A DNA stretch of 64,000 nt from Carya illinoinensis (lineage: Eukaryota; Streptophyta; Magnoliopsida; Fagales; Juglandaceae). The stretch is from contig NC_056765.1 in assembly GCF_018687715.1 (NCBI RefSeq), forward strand, positions 2,170,001 through 2,234,000, written 5' to 3'. Below the pieces are notes generated by a model. That model was not told where the DNA came from and made no database searches. It worked only from the letters and a program-made list of their open reading frames with translations. Positions 13,568 to 25,715 of the stretch are shown here, one piece after another (position 1 is the first letter of the stretch; the number at the start of each line of letters is the position of its first letter). The translations under genes were made by a program, and so were the position numbers.

Positions 13568-13772
13568 GGCTAAGTTTGCATATAAAGATGGTTTCAACTC
13601 ATCTTATTTTATCTTTATAATTTTTTCAAATTTTTAGATAAAATATAATAAATCATTCAACTTTTTTAAATTTTAAAATAATAATAATATTAAAAAAATA
13701 ATATTTTATTCAATTTTTAACTAAAACAATCATATCTTATCTTATCTTATTGTCTAAACATCACTTTAACAT
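13568..13772. mobile_element. MITE-like insertion present only in copy A
   Basis: Copy B reads straight across this point (near 49222), while copy A has ~200 bp of AT-rich DNA. The insert starts 'aagtttgcatataaagatgg' and ends with repeats of 'atcttatctt' before 'gtctaaacatcacttt'. The ends resemble inverted 'gtttgnata...gatgagatgagat' termini seen in other copies in this window (about 18165-18370, 19170-19440, 61310-61680). No transposase. Borders are good to about 5 bp. Confidence 0.55.
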
Positions 13773-14234
13773 AAAATAAATAGGAAACAAAAGAGATCAG
13801 ATATTAATAGATAGTCAAGTGCATATATAATCAATTAAGCAATTGACCAAATACCCATTTGAGGGTGGCAATCAATATTATAATTTTCAAATATTTTGGT
13901 TCAAAACATAAAAATTAAGGAATTAAACAGAACCACACATGTAGGATAAGGAAAACTTACAAATAAATCATCAAGTCAAGTGATCATCTTTGGCCAAAAA
14001 CAAAAAAGTCAAAAAAATAAACTGAAGAAGAATATCATCCACTTGTTTTGGAGTCACGTGTTTAGGTAAGATACCTATATATCAAACATGTTATGGTCTA
14101 TACGTACGTACGTCGACACAGCATTAATTATTTGCTGCCTCGTTAGGCCCTAACAGCCAATATTAATGGCTAGCTGTCGGGCAAACCATACATATATACG
14201 TATATACAATATATATATACTAACTCTCTCTACA

Positions 14235-14545
14235 CCTTACCATGACAAAAATTAAATTTAGTGAGATAAAACTATCATAAGAAATAAACAAAACGTTACG
14301 AAATATATTAAATAACAGTTATAAATCGTCATCATGACCATCACGTAATGTATATCACAAAATATATTTAATGACAGTTTATTATATAATCATCATTAAA
14401 AATATTTTTAATAATGATCGGTGATGTATTGTTTGATATAACGTTCGAACGTTTATTTTTCTGTAATAGTTAAAATCTGTCATAAAAATTTACGTTTAAA
14501 CGTAAAATATAACATTTGAACGTAAACTAGACTATCATGATCACT
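14235..14545. mobile_element. ~300-bp insertion present only in copy A
   Basis: Between two conserved flanks ('actaactctct...acacct' on the left, 'ataTTCATrTACGTACGTAC' on the right) copy A carries ~300 bp that copy B lacks at about 49680-49705. The insert includes the paired motifs 'ataacgttcgaacgtttatt' and 'acgtttaaacgtaaaatata', which are palindrome-like. It is non-coding. The class is unknown; a non-autonomous DNA transposon is the likeliest reading. Confidence 0.5.
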
Positions 14546-15876
14546 CTCTAATATTCATATACGTACGTACAGTAGCCTCATGAAATTCTTGATCTCCTGC
14601 GCCTAGACCATCATGATCACTTTAATTTCTTCTATTTTGGTTGGATTTTCCCATGCACTGATCTCTGATCCTTTGGCCAGCTACGGAAAAAAATGTACGT
14701 GTATTTGTAGTCAGTTATGTGTTAAGAAGATTATCGTTTCTTATCCAAATCAGTTTATTCTCTTTGTAATTAGTATTCATTCTCAACAAAATTAATAATT
14801 TATTATAAATATTTATTTTTCTTGTAATAACACAGGGACGACCGAGTACTATTATATATATATATATGAATAATATTATACACTATATTATTCTCTAATT
14901 TGCATCCTACTATATATAATATAGCACATTTATTACTATTTGATGATAAAAAAGTATGCAATAAATGATCATTTAATAATAGTAAATATGTCACATCTTA
15001 ATTAGTAGAATGCAAGTGAGATAATAGTATAGTTTATAGAATTTTCCTATATATATTATATACATAGATAATATCTTTGGTAAATAAGATGATATGATAT
15101 GAAAATTTCTCAAAAATTTTTATAATTTTCTTTTCAAACATTACTTAAATATAAAACAGTTTTCAATTTTAAGTTTTTAAATTTTTCATATAATCATAAT
15201 TACTTTATTATTACAAGTTCTACAAACTTTAAAACAAAATACAAAAATCAATACAAATTTTTTAAATTTCAAAACTAAAATAACATTAAAAAATAATATT
15301 TAAATAATTTTTTAATTTTATTATATTTTTATTTAACTTTTTTTCATATTTTTTAAAACTCAATAAAATATATTAATTTAAATTATTTTACTACTTTGAC
15401 TAAATTACAAGAGTGTCCAAATGTCCATAAACTCAACCATGTAATTAAGGTCTGATCCTCAATAGTATATATATACGTGTATGCATGTTAGCCACTAGAT
15501 CATCTCACCAATATACGAGTGGTCCAACTGGCCTGCAGCTAGCTATCACCTCATGCATGCCATAGTTAAGACCTAGCTAGCCAGAGTAGTACTACTGGTT
15601 TTGATTCGTTAAGTAAATACTATTGCCGGTTATATCTGTTTGTTTCAGTACGTACCATGATCACAGTCTAAAATTAATATTCCATCCTAAACATATTCCT
15701 TTCTCGATTCGTAATTGGAAATAGACATATGTAGTAGTACTATCAAAACTTGCACTTTTGATGGAAGAAATAATTAAGTTCTGCCAAGAAAAAAGAAAAA
15801 AAAAAAAAAAAGTAAGAAAGCTAGCTCTACGTACGATGGATAGTTGGATACTGGTCCAATTAGTTTCGACCAACCA

Positions 15877-15909
<33 letters not shown>

Positions 15910-16046
15910 GTGTGTGTGTCTCATTACAGGAACAGTAGATACCCTGCATTTTTTTCTACTTAAAGGACCGTTCGCTTGTGAGAGCAGCCAAGTGCAACTG
16001 ATTAAGTATCAGCGGCAGTGAAACACTTTTCTCCTTTACTCTGATC

Positions 16047-16053
16047 TTTAAAA
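16047..16053 (+). promoter_or_regulatory. Candidate TATA box of DAD1-type gene A
   Basis: TTTAAAA lies 57 bp upstream of the ATG at 16104, in a stretch kept almost unchanged in copy B (50940-50946). The spacing leaves room for only a short 5' UTR. Assignment is by position and conservation between the two copies only. Confidence 0.3.
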
Positions 16054-16103
16054 CCCTTCGAGCCATCGATCGAGAACGAGAACTGTGACAAAAGCATTAT
16101 ATT

Positions 16104-17528
16104 ATGTATAGAATCAGAAAGCCTGATCTTTTTCATTCATCGAGGCTTTCAACGAGATCATCCGTACGGACATGCACACAGCTCCCTGCTGCAGCAGCAG
16201 TAGCCCCAAAACGCGTTCCAGTACGCTTCTGCTGCAGTACCGTCGATAGTACTACACAATCAGCGAGCCAAGACAGCAAGAAGTTGGCAGAGAATGTTCA
16301 AACAGTGAAGCAACTGGAGCGCTTACTCGAACCCATTCATGACACCAGTGCCTCATCCTTGCCGTACCGGTTCATGCCGGCCAGACCGGGAAAGCTTGGG
16401 AAGAAATGGATGGAGTACCAAGGTGTTAGAAACTGGGACGGCTTGCTCGACCCTCTGGACGACAATTTGCGCCGAGAGATTCTCCGATACGGCCAGTTCG
16501 TGGAAGCTACGTATAAATCCTTCGACTTCGACCCTTCCTCGCCTTCATACGGCACCTGCATGTTCCCCAGAAGATCACTGTTAGAACGAGCGGGCTTACC
16601 AGAGACCGGTTATCGTTTGACCAGGAATCTACGTGTGACCTCCGGTATTCAACTACCACGTTGGATGGAAAGGGCACCCAACTGGGTTGCGACCCAGTCC
16701 AGTTGGATTGGCTATGTGGCAGTCTGTCAAGACAAAGGTGAAATCTCCAGGCTAGGACGTCGAGACGTGGTGATTGCTTACAGAGGCACCACCACGTGCT
16801 TGGAGTGGCTGGAGAATCTGCGCGCCACCCTGACCCACCTTCCCGGTGCTGGTTCAGACGACCTCGGGTCATCATGCGGACCAATGGTGGAGAGCGGTTT
16901 CCTAAGCCTCTACACCTCCGGAACCGCAGGCTCACCCAGCCTCCAACACATGGTGCGACAAGAAATCTCCCGGCTCATCCAATCGTACGGCCACGAGCCC
17001 CTGAGCTTGACCATAACCGGGCACAGCCTTGGCGCTGCCCTAGCGACTCTCACCGCGTACGACATCAAGACCACCTTGGAACGGGCACCGGAGCTAGTCA
17101 CGGTCATCTCCTTCGGCGGGCCACGCGTCGGGAACTTGAAATTCAGGCAACTCCTAGAAAGACAAGGCACCAAAGTTCTACGTATTGTGAACTCGGAAGA
17201 CCTAATAACCAAACTACCAGGCTTCGTTATAAATGATAGCAATGACGGCGTGCCGTACAATCATAGCATCCACGTGGCAGCTGGCCTTCCTAGCTGGATC
17301 CAAAAGCGTGTGGAGGAGACGCAGTTGATGTACGCGGAGGTTGGGCGGGAGCTACGGCTGAGCAGTAGAGACTCCCCTTACCTCAGCGGCTTCAACGTCG
17401 CCACCTGTCACGAGCTCAAGACATACCTCCACCTGGTCGACAGCTTCGTGGGCTCCGCTAGCTTGCCCTTTCAGAGCAAAACTTCAGTTAAAAAGAAAAT
17501 AGAAATGATATTCCGAAAGTGTATGTAA
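16104..17528 (+). CDS. DAD1: Plastid phospholipase A1, DAD1 type (copy A)
   Basis: A single-exon gene for a 474-aa class 3 (alpha/beta hydrolase) lipase. The family's DAD1 branch cuts acyl chains, chiefly linolenate, from chloroplast glycerolipids at the first step of jasmonate synthesis. Residues 1-60 are rich in Ser, Arg, Thr and Ala, fitting a chloroplast transit peptide. The mature part begins near KLGKKWMEYQGVRNWDGLLD (97-116). The nucleophile elbow GHSLG gives Ser308; the acid is probably Asp366 (NSED) and the base His436 (CHELKTYLH; His443 is also conserved). The lid-side segment WLENLRATLTHLPG (235-248) matches DAD1 more closely than other PLA1-I types. Start chosen at the first ATG, which is shared with copy B. 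The C-terminus (after ~449) is odd: a 4-bp insertion relative to copy B shifts the frame and replaces the family-like ending with a basic tail. Otherwise intact. Confidence 0.9.
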   Translation: MYRIRKPDLFHSSRLSTRSSVRTCTQLPAAAAVAPKRVPVRFCCSTVDSTTQSASQDSKKLAENVQTVKQLERLLEPIHDTSASSLPYRFMPARPGKLGKKWMEYQGVRNWDGLLDPLDDNLRREILRYGQFVEATYKSFDFDPSSPSYGTCMFPRRSLLERAGLPETGYRLTRNLRVTSGIQLPRWMERAPNWVATQSSWIGYVAVCQDKGEISRLGRRDVVIAYRGTTTCLEWLENLRATLTHLPGAGSDDLGSSCGPMVESGFLSLYTSGTAGSPSLQHMVRQEISRLIQSYGHEPLSLTITGHSLGAALATLTAYDIKTTLERAPELVTVISFGGPRVGNLKFRQLLERQGTKVLRIVNSEDLITKLPGFVINDSNDGVPYNHSIHVAAGLPSWIQKRVEETQLMYAEVGRELRLSSRDSPYLSGFNVATCHELKTYLHLVDSFVGSASLPFQSKTSVKKKIEMIFRKCM

Positions 17529-17787
17529 TTGCTACGTAATCTTTTAAAAAAAATTAAGTAAAATAAATAATGATTCATATAAAAAGTCAACTTTTTAACA
17601 GTGTACTGTAATATTTTTTAAAGCGATTATGTAAGAGTTATACACTTTATAACTATATATAGTATTAATCTTAAATAATAAAAATTTCTATAAATTAATT
17701 CGTTAAAATAGCATAATTTTATAAAAATACACTCAATTTAAAACATGTTATGTATACGAATGTAAAAAATATTATGCAAATAAGATC

Positions 17788-17950
17788 ATAAGCAATGCTA
17801 CGTACGGAGACTGCAATGTAAAGCTAAATAATTTTATTTTTAAAATTATAAAAATATTCATCTTAAAAAGATACTTTGTCTCATTTAATAAAATGTTTAC
17901 ATATATAGTCCCTAATTAAAGATTGTAAATAGTATTTTTTTTAATACAGT
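17788..17950. mobile_element. MITE-like insertion 3' of DAD1-type gene A, absent from copy B
   Basis: Copy B runs from 'attatgcaaataatatcat' directly into 'tactcatttcgaaatatg' (about 52660-52690). Copy A has about 160 bp between the same flanks, beginning 'agcaatgctacgtacggaga' and AT-rich thereafter. Non-coding, ends approximate. Confidence 0.5.
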
Positions 17951-19485
17951 ACTCATTTTGAAATATGAATAGCGAGATATATATTAATTTTATTGTAATT
18001 AATATAAATTGTAGTAACGTACGTATGCATTTATATCCATTCTCCTTAAATAATTAAAAAAAAACTAAATTAACTTGTAATTTAATCTAAATCAATAATA
18101 CTTTGATTAAAAAGGTGTCCCGACATGTTATGCATATAGTCTTGATGATTCAATAATGCTTTTGAAATATTTGTTAAAAGATGAGACGAGATAAGTTGAA
18201 ATAAAAATTAAAAATAAAATAAAATATTATTATAATATATATTTTAATATTAATATTATTTAAAAATTTTAAAAAAATTAAATTATTTATTTTATTTTAG
18301 ATAAAATTTTATAAAAATTAAAATAATAAAATAAAATAAGATGAAATGAAATACATTGTAAAAACAAACGAGTCTGAATAATACTATTACAAACTCTTAT
18401 ACAATTTTTAATAGCAATATTTTGAATAGAGGGAAAAGTCATGAGCATTTATATATGATCGATAAATTATAAAATAGTTGTACGTATTAACATCTCATGC
18501 ATGACAATGCTAATTGTCATTTTATAGACTCATCACGTGTTGCATGCTGCATGCATGGATGATGTCTGAGCGGATAATCGCACTGTACTTGGCATTAATA
18601 GCGACTTCCCTGGAATTTCACAAATAAATAGACATGCACTTTCAAAAATACCAATTAAAAAAAAAAAGCGTTATCGTCGTCTATAAATTAATTTAATTTT
18701 ATATAAATGATTAGATTTATTTTATAATAAAAATAATTTTATAATTTAATATATTATTTATATAAAAATACATCAATTTATAAATTTATTTTATAGAATA
18801 AAAAAATCAAATTTAGAAATTATGGACTTGTGATTTTTGCTTTTGAAAAGCAAAAATAATTAATTAAAATAGAGAAAATTAATTAGTTTTTAAGTAGAAT
18901 TTGACGACTAAAATTTTGATACTCGTGAAAAAGGCAAACTTTGCGGCTTGTTGCTAGAGCTAGAGTACATCATGCGCCTCTCTTTCTTGCCGACCATATC
19001 TAAGTATTTACACCTGTTAGGCTGTGAAATATCCAGCTGATCAGGCACCGACCGGCCGATCATACGCAAGGTTTCGGTACTTCGTCACGCCGATATTTTT
19101 TCTGCTTCCTTTAATGGACAGATCACAATGTTACATGGTATATTATATATATATATATATATATTATATATCTGTTTAGATAGTGAAATGATATAAGATA
19201 GTTTTTACTTTTTAATATTTAAAAAAAATGTGATTTCCTCTGTATTTATAGATTCCAAAATTGTACAATATTTACTAACTGTTTTGTATTGTTCATGTGA
19301 GTTTTCACTATTTTATACTATTTATTTAATATTTATTTAAGTAGATATTTTCAATAATTAACAAATTAAATATTACGTTTGGATAGCCAAAACTATTGTA
19401 CGGTATAATTTCATATGAGATGTTTTCATCTTAGCTAACTAACCAAATGAGACCTAAAGGCCAATTAAAGGTGTCATATATATAC

Positions 19486-19663
19486 AAGAGTAGTGCTATA
19501 TGTACTTATACATTTACTTACAATTTTACTTACAAAACTTATTTTGCTAATTTTTTTTTAACATTCAAATTTTAAATTTTATAATTTTTAGCATATCAAT
19601 AACTCACACGTGGAAAACTAAAGTTTTTGTAAATTTTTCTTAAGTACATTTAGCACTACTCTT
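19486..19663. mobile_element. MITE with 23-bp terminal inverted repeats
   Basis: The left end AAGAGTAGTGCTATATGTAC and the inverse of the right end (AAGAGTAGTGCTAAATGTAC) match over about 23 bp with one mismatch. The element is 178 bp. A related, more diverged copy follows at about 19680-19845. Copy B has a decayed version at about 61720-61850, so insertion preceded the duplication. No clear target-site duplication was found. Confidence 0.6.
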
Positions 19664-21749
19664 AACTTTTAGTGTTACATATACTTACACTTTTATTCAC
19701 AATTTTACTTACAACACTCAATTTTTAGTTTTCTTTTAAAATTTAAATTTTAAATTTCATGATTTTCAATAGATTAATAACTAATACGTAGAAAAGTAAA
19801 TCTTTTATAAATTTTTCTTAAGTACGTTTAATTTTCCTATATACAAATTAACGCTAATAATTAAGCATTAGGGGCTCGTCAATGGAGGGAAGAAAAATTC
19901 AAATAGAAGGTGATAATATATAACGACATTCAAGCTATTTTATCCAAACCAATAGCCTCATGGCCTAATGGCAGTCAAGTTCTTTAAATGAAAAATAGTA
20001 TTCAAAAAGTGTAAAGTTGAGAAGCTTAGAACTCAGCCATATTCTACTTTGATAACATTATATATTTATATCATTAATTATTTTTAAAATTTGAAATCAT
20101 AAGAAAATATTAGTTCATATACAAAACTTGAAAGCTAACCTCTTGTATTTCCACGGACATGCCTTCATTACATACTGGTTTATTGCAATTCATCTATGAG
20201 AGATTCTTCTTGACATTGATAGCGAGATCATAATTTAATGTGATACGTTATATTATAAATTTAATGTTATTATAAAATAAATTTAACCTATTAAATAAAG
20301 ATATATTAATTTATAAATTTCTTTATGCTTATAACATTCATACTAATTAAATTAAATTTCTTGGAAATTACTCATGTATTCTGCCTCCCGACAAGATTCG
20401 CGAAAAGATGACTGCATACAGCTCAGATCATGCGGTGCTACCAGAATCAACGTGATTCTCGATGATGTCTGTGCATTGGGTGGGAATTTTCATATAAATA
20501 TAATTCTTACGTGAATTGGCATGTCAATATTAATATATAAAATATATATTTAACGAAATAATATGAATTAAAAATAAAAATAATTTTTATGAGATAAAAA
20601 ATTTTCTTTTTCTCTTGAAATTTTTTTATATTTTTTTAAAATTAAAAAAAATTATAGTAAAACTCACACTTTTATAATAGTCCTGATGGTCTTATATTTT
20701 ATTTACAATAATTTATTAATAAAAATCATCATTCAGTTAATAAAAAAGGAAAAGAAAAAACATTTGTCATCACAAGCTCATTATCATGTACGTACGTACG
20801 GACGTACGGACGTGACACTCAACTGCAGGACGCTGCCGGCACGCGTGTATCAATCAATTAAGTTCCTTTTTCACTATTCCTATGTTCCTTCATTATTTAC
20901 CCAATTAATGCTGCTTCTGGACCACAACCCAACGCTATGATAGAAGCTGTAACTCTCCCCCACCCCAAAATGACATGACCGATCGATGCATGGCTACGAT
21001 ACTGGGCAAACACGATAGTGAAGTCCGAGGACACATCGAGATGAATACTAGATATTTAAAAATTAATTAATTTTTTATTAAAATAAATATATATTTTTTA
21101 CAAATAATGCATCAAAAATCTTTATCTATTATATTATAATAATTAGTTATTTAATTCTTTCAGTAATTTTATTATTATTTTTTATTATTTTTTCGTTAAA
21201 TCTATTTATATTATAATTAAGTCTGTTATTTTATTATTTTATAAATACAATTATCTTTTTATACTATTCTCTTATTCTAGATTTATTTTCTCCTTTTATC
21301 TCGAAACTCTATTTTACTCTCCAATGTCTACATCTTTATCTATTCCTCTTAAATCCATCCTCTCATATATTTTTCTTTCATAATATTTATCTATATTATT
21401 CTAATGTATTTTGATTTTAATTTTAAAATAATAATTTTTTTAATATATATAAATATGTAATTATTATACGTACAGATTTATTATTATTCAAAAATATTTG
21501 TTAAAATTTATTTTTTTTTTCTCTATGCATTAAATTATTCATTAATCAATATTTAAAAAAAAATCATATTATTTTTATAAAAAATATGTTTAACTCAATT
21601 AGATAAACATAATTTATACATACTCTACTTAGTATATATATAACAGTCAATATAATAAGTGTATATATATAATATATATATATATAGTTGTCAATATAAT
21701 AAGTATATCGATATAGAGACACAAGTTATTTTTAACTTTTATCTCTCTT

Positions 21750-22440
21750 TCTCTCCAGCATGCCTCTCGCCTCTTCCAGAAAGCATTTTCATTCATCGAG
21801 GGAAGGGGTGTTGATGCTTCGGCTTCACCTACCTCCCCTCCTCGCTAGCTACCGTGGCTCCTTTATTGTTCTTGTTTATTTTTCTAGTTGTTTTTGTAGC
21901 TTTTTCACTGTAGTGTCGAATCTTGCAAATCTATTACTCTTTGGTTACCTTCGGCTAGCACACACTCACTTTTTCGTCTTTCCCCCCATCGATCTTTAAC
22001 CTTGCAGAATAAATCTATCATTTGGCTCGAAGCCTTTGTTGCTCGCTTGGCACTTGTTGTGCGCATCTTTCACATGCAGCAGCATCTTGGAGCAAATTTT
22101 GAAGCTACGCGCGGCTCCGCCGATCTTTAGAGGTCTCCAATCCTTCAAGGTTACCAATCGTTCACCTTCTCGTATGGAACGTGTCCTACATGCGTCGCCA
22201 TCGCCAGTTGTGGCCCTTCACCACCGACTCGGCTCATATTTCAGCTACTATATGTTATCACTTTCTTAACTAATAATCTTGCAAGAAGCGTCGTGGATTT
22301 TGCCAAAAAGTATCTCTTGGCAATAAGTGACAGTGCACCGTCACTTTCTACACTTTTAGCAAACGTTCCACCGCTTCTAATAGTTGTTTTTATTCGTCTT
22401 TTTATAAGATAGCGTCATTTCATAGGAAATGTGTAGGGAC
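21750..22440. other. Unassigned GC-richer segment
   Basis: In an AT-rich surround this ~700-bp patch is clearly richer in G and C. It carries short open frames (21760-21999, 22036-22269) without any domain I recognise. Near 22300-22370 is a palindrome-like 'gtgacagtgcaccgtcac'. It has no partner in copy B because homology stops just before it. It might be the remnant of a DNA transposon or of an exon; neither can be shown. Confidence 0.35.
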
Positions 22441-25084
22441 TAAAAATTTGATCACCAATAAACTTATTTTTTTCTTTTTCTACCATTTTATACTATTATT
22501 TATTATTTTAAAATATTTATTAGAAGGCCTCACTCCTCCACATCTGTCATCTATATAGTTTAATGAAGTTAATTTTCTTTAAAAAAAAAAAAAAAGTTTA
22601 TCGACTTCGGAGTTCTCACACCTTACAATCTAGGCTAGGCTAGGTTAGGCTATCCTATCATCACACAGCTTGTTGTTGTGTATGTGTCACTATCCGGGCA
22701 CGATTTACATGACCTAGTTTTTTAATAAAGGTGTCACAGTACATGTTAATGTTACGTCCCTCTCACCCACGATTTATGCTGAATATCCTACTTAATAGAG
22801 ATATATCGTTATATATTCCTCGGTATTATCTTTCCCTTCTTTTTTTTTTCAAACTGTAGGATGCATCCAGTGAATTTTTAACGGGATAAAAGCCAAATTA
22901 TTTACAAAATAAGAGTCTTATTAAATACTATTTTTACTTTTTTTTGTTTTGTTTTGTTTTAATTACTATTGAAAAATGCGTGATCTTAAAGCCTCACAGT
23001 CTCATTTCAAATACAAATATTTTTTAATTTTAATTTTTTAAATTTTTAACTTTTTTATTTGATTATTATAATTTTTTAAAAATTTTAAATAATATATAAT
23101 AAACAATTTAATTTTTTCAAATCTTAAAATAAAAATTATATTTTAATAATATTTTAATTTTATAATATCTATATTCAAATTTTTCTCTCTCATTAATTCT
23201 TAAAACTCTATAAAATATCTTAATTCAAACCATTTCACTATTAGTTACAAGAGTATTATTACATATAAATAAAATCACGTACTAATCTAAATATCAATAC
23301 TGATTTCTTTATACTTAAAATTTTAATTAGCATTATTTTTAATAAAATATATTTTTTAATCAATCATAATAAATTAATACATATATTAATACATAATTAT
23401 ATTTATAATTAATTTTTTTATTTTATAAATTATTTTATTACTATTTATAATTTATCATAATTTTATTTCATTTCATCTGTTTAATGAAACGACACCAAAG
23501 AGACTCACCTAGACAATAAACACAGCTATCCATCCATTTAGAGGGAATTTCAAAATTGTAGGGGCCATGATCACCCAAGCCCTAATATAGCTCCACCTGT
23601 GCCAAATAGACAACTGAGTTTTTAGAACAGTATAATCTCACATGCACGACCCATTACCAGACAAATGCCTTTTTAATTTGGACAAAATGACAATGATCAT
23701 TTGTATTGCAGTGACCACGTACATAAAAAAAGTAATGTAATAAAGCAATACCATGAGATACACGATAACATTATATATATATACACACACACATATTATC
23801 AAATATACATTTCTCGCTGTACAATCAGATATATTTTAAATAAAATCTGCACATTTTTTCTATATTCTATAAATAAATATAATCACGCAATTTCAAATTT
23901 ACCGTCATAGAGTTACCATTAGACAAAGCAAAACAGGCATGCATAGACTAAAGGGTTACCAATATCTCCCCCAAAATACAACCTAAACCATTGTAAAACT
24001 AAGGGATAAAAATGTAAGCAGACAAAGCAATTAAACAAATCACTAATAATATTCATACAGAGATATATAGGAAAATTTTATATACCATATAACTATCTTA
24101 CTAAGTAAAATATAACATATTTATTATTATTAAATAATTATTTATTGTATATTTTTTTATCGTTTAATGATAATGAATGTATTATATCTTGTCAGATTTG
24201 CAAATTCTCAAACCTCTAAAATGGAGAGGTTTTGGATTCGAAAACCCTCTCTCCAAATATAAAAATCAAATGTACCATATTTTAGTTAATAAAATAAAAA
24301 TAAAATGATAGTAAGACGTCTAGAATTATTAGAGCATCCTCATTGGATTATGAAAATATAAATTTAATGAAAAATTTAACTAATAGAACTTAAAAATATT
24401 TTACATTAAATTATCTAACTTCAAAATTTTTATTTTATTTACAATAACTAAATGAATAAAAAATAATATCTATATCTTTATACTCTCTCTCTATTTCCTA
24501 TCTCTGTTCTTATTTTTTCTCTTTTATGATTTTTTCATATTATTTAATAAAAAATAATAATATATTTCTATATAAATTCTTAATTTTAAAAAAATTAATA
24601 GAAAAAAATTATTATTAAATTTTATTATTATTTTAATTAATAGATATATAATCTAACAGAAAAATAAGTTTTGAAAGAATGAATTAAATATAAACTCATG
24701 TCTTATTATATAAAGATCCCCTTAGATATACACACGTTTTTAATGAGGGCAAAGACAGTGGCTGGGAAGCTATATGGCTAGCTGCTAGGACGTGGCTGGT
24801 GCAAAATGGTGCTCTTAAATCGTAATTCTATGTACGGTCCCACGTCGGTGGTTTCTATAAAAAATGGCCACAAAACATAGGGTCCAGTGTCCTTTAATTC
24901 CTTGTTTCTAGGGATTAAGAAATTGAGTCTAAATCCTAATTAAATACTGGAAGTGACTGATGGATCTATATTATTTGTGACCAGATGTACCACATAATTA
25001 GGGTGTGTTTTATTACTATAAAAATACCCCTGTTTTTTTGTTTACGTGGGTTTCAGGGTGATCTTATCTTTTAGAAAAGTACTA

Positions 25085-25255
25085 GTTATAAATATACTTA
25101 TATTAGTTTACATATTAATATATGTATTAATTTATTATAATTGGTTAAAAGATAAATTTTATTAAAAATAATATTAATTTAATTTTTAAATATGAAAGAA
25201 TCAATATTAATATACAGATTAATAATTAATTTTATTTATACATAACAAAACTCTA
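25085..25255. mobile_element. MITE-family copy ('GTTTTGCTACATACA' type)
   Basis: About 170 bp, AT-rich, with the core 'attataattggttaaaaga' and 'atgaaagaatcaatattaat'. Related copies lie at about 23262-23412, 25540-25712, 29028-29190 and 56061-56236, in both orientations. The inverted copy of this region at 62.8-63.1 kb lacks it (the junction is near 62890), an empty-site argument that it is an insertion. Confidence 0.6.
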
Positions 25256-25339
25256 TCTTTTATATTTATATATAGAAAAGAACAATATATCTCAATCATG
25301 CATGTACCAGCTATTACTTATAGGAAAATGTTATGATGT

Positions 25340-25715
25340 ACTCTTTCCGTGCTCTTTCAAAGTGATCGTTAGTTACAATTTTTTTTTATTTAATAATTAA
25401 GAAAGTAATTTTAAATGTATTAATATTTTTTTATATTTTTTAAAAATATTTAAATATATTAAAAAAATCTGAAAAAAAATAACCGTACGATCAAAATGAG
25501 CAATGCACTCTGAGTGACAGAGTAGCACCGTCCTTACTTATAAGACAAAATTTAGTTGCAAGTCAAATTACATACTAATATATACATTAATTGAATGTGA
25601 TTGATTAAAAAGTTGATTTGATTAAAAATAATATTAATTTAAATTTTAAATGTGAATGAATCAATATTAGTACGTAAATTAATACGTGACTTTACTTGTA
25701 TGTAGTAAAAATTTA
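25340..25715. mobile_element. Insertion block absent from the inverted copy; includes a second MITE copy
   Basis: The inverted arm near 62830 passes directly from sequence equivalent to 25718-25745 into that of about 25325, skipping ~390 bp. The skipped part holds a MITE-like unit with end motifs 'gtactctttccgtgctcttt' and 'agtgacagagtagcaccgtc' (25348-25532), followed by a copy of the 170-bp family (25540-25712). Confidence 0.5.

Larger units (their letters stand above)
10645..16046. other. Intergenic region between RNF25 and DAD1-type gene A
   Basis: AT-rich DNA with no supportable gene. It matches copy B (38285-39128 and 47202-50939) along nearly its whole length, so much of it is simply shared duplicated sequence. 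It holds an (AT)n run at about 13502-13530, a CT-rich microsatellite at about 15869-15908, and two insertions missing from copy B (13568-13772 and 14235-14545). The short ORFs here (for example at 11601 and 14613) show no domain, and their reading frames are not preserved in copy B. Confidence 0.7.
7040..21435 (+). repeat. Segmental duplication, copy A
   Basis: This block matches 30690-62800 in direct orientation. Anchors by eye: RNF25 exon 3 (7214 with 30855), exon 6 (9448 with 37928), 'aatatttttataggtg' (11574 with 47192), the DAD1-type gene (16104 with 51002), 3' flank (18160 with 52890, resuming at 55825), 19400 with 61610, 20390 with 62010, and the AT-rich tail at 21260-21430 with 62640-62795. 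Copy A lacks the copia, MULE, solo-LTR and hAT insertions and so provides their empty sites. It has small insertions of its own near 13.57, 14.24 and 17.79 kb. Confidence 0.9.
17529..21435. other. 3' flank of DAD1-type gene A to the end of copy A
   Basis: AT-rich, no supportable gene. It contains the MITEs at 17788-17950 and 19486-19663, an AT-repeat at about 19141-19165, and a small GC-richer patch at about 20380-21020 that is well conserved in copy B (61990-62420). Homology with copy B is interrupted there by the solo LTR (52917-55824) and the hAT element (56581-60716), both absent here. Confidence 0.7.

Noticed and set aside
16337..17260. Several open frames overlapping DAD1-type gene A on other frames and the opposite strand
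   Set aside because: They mirror the GC-rich coding region, recur at the same place in gene B and show no domain of their own.
21760..22269. Two open frames in the GC-richer patch
   Set aside because: No recognisable domain, no splice pairing and no duplicate to compare.
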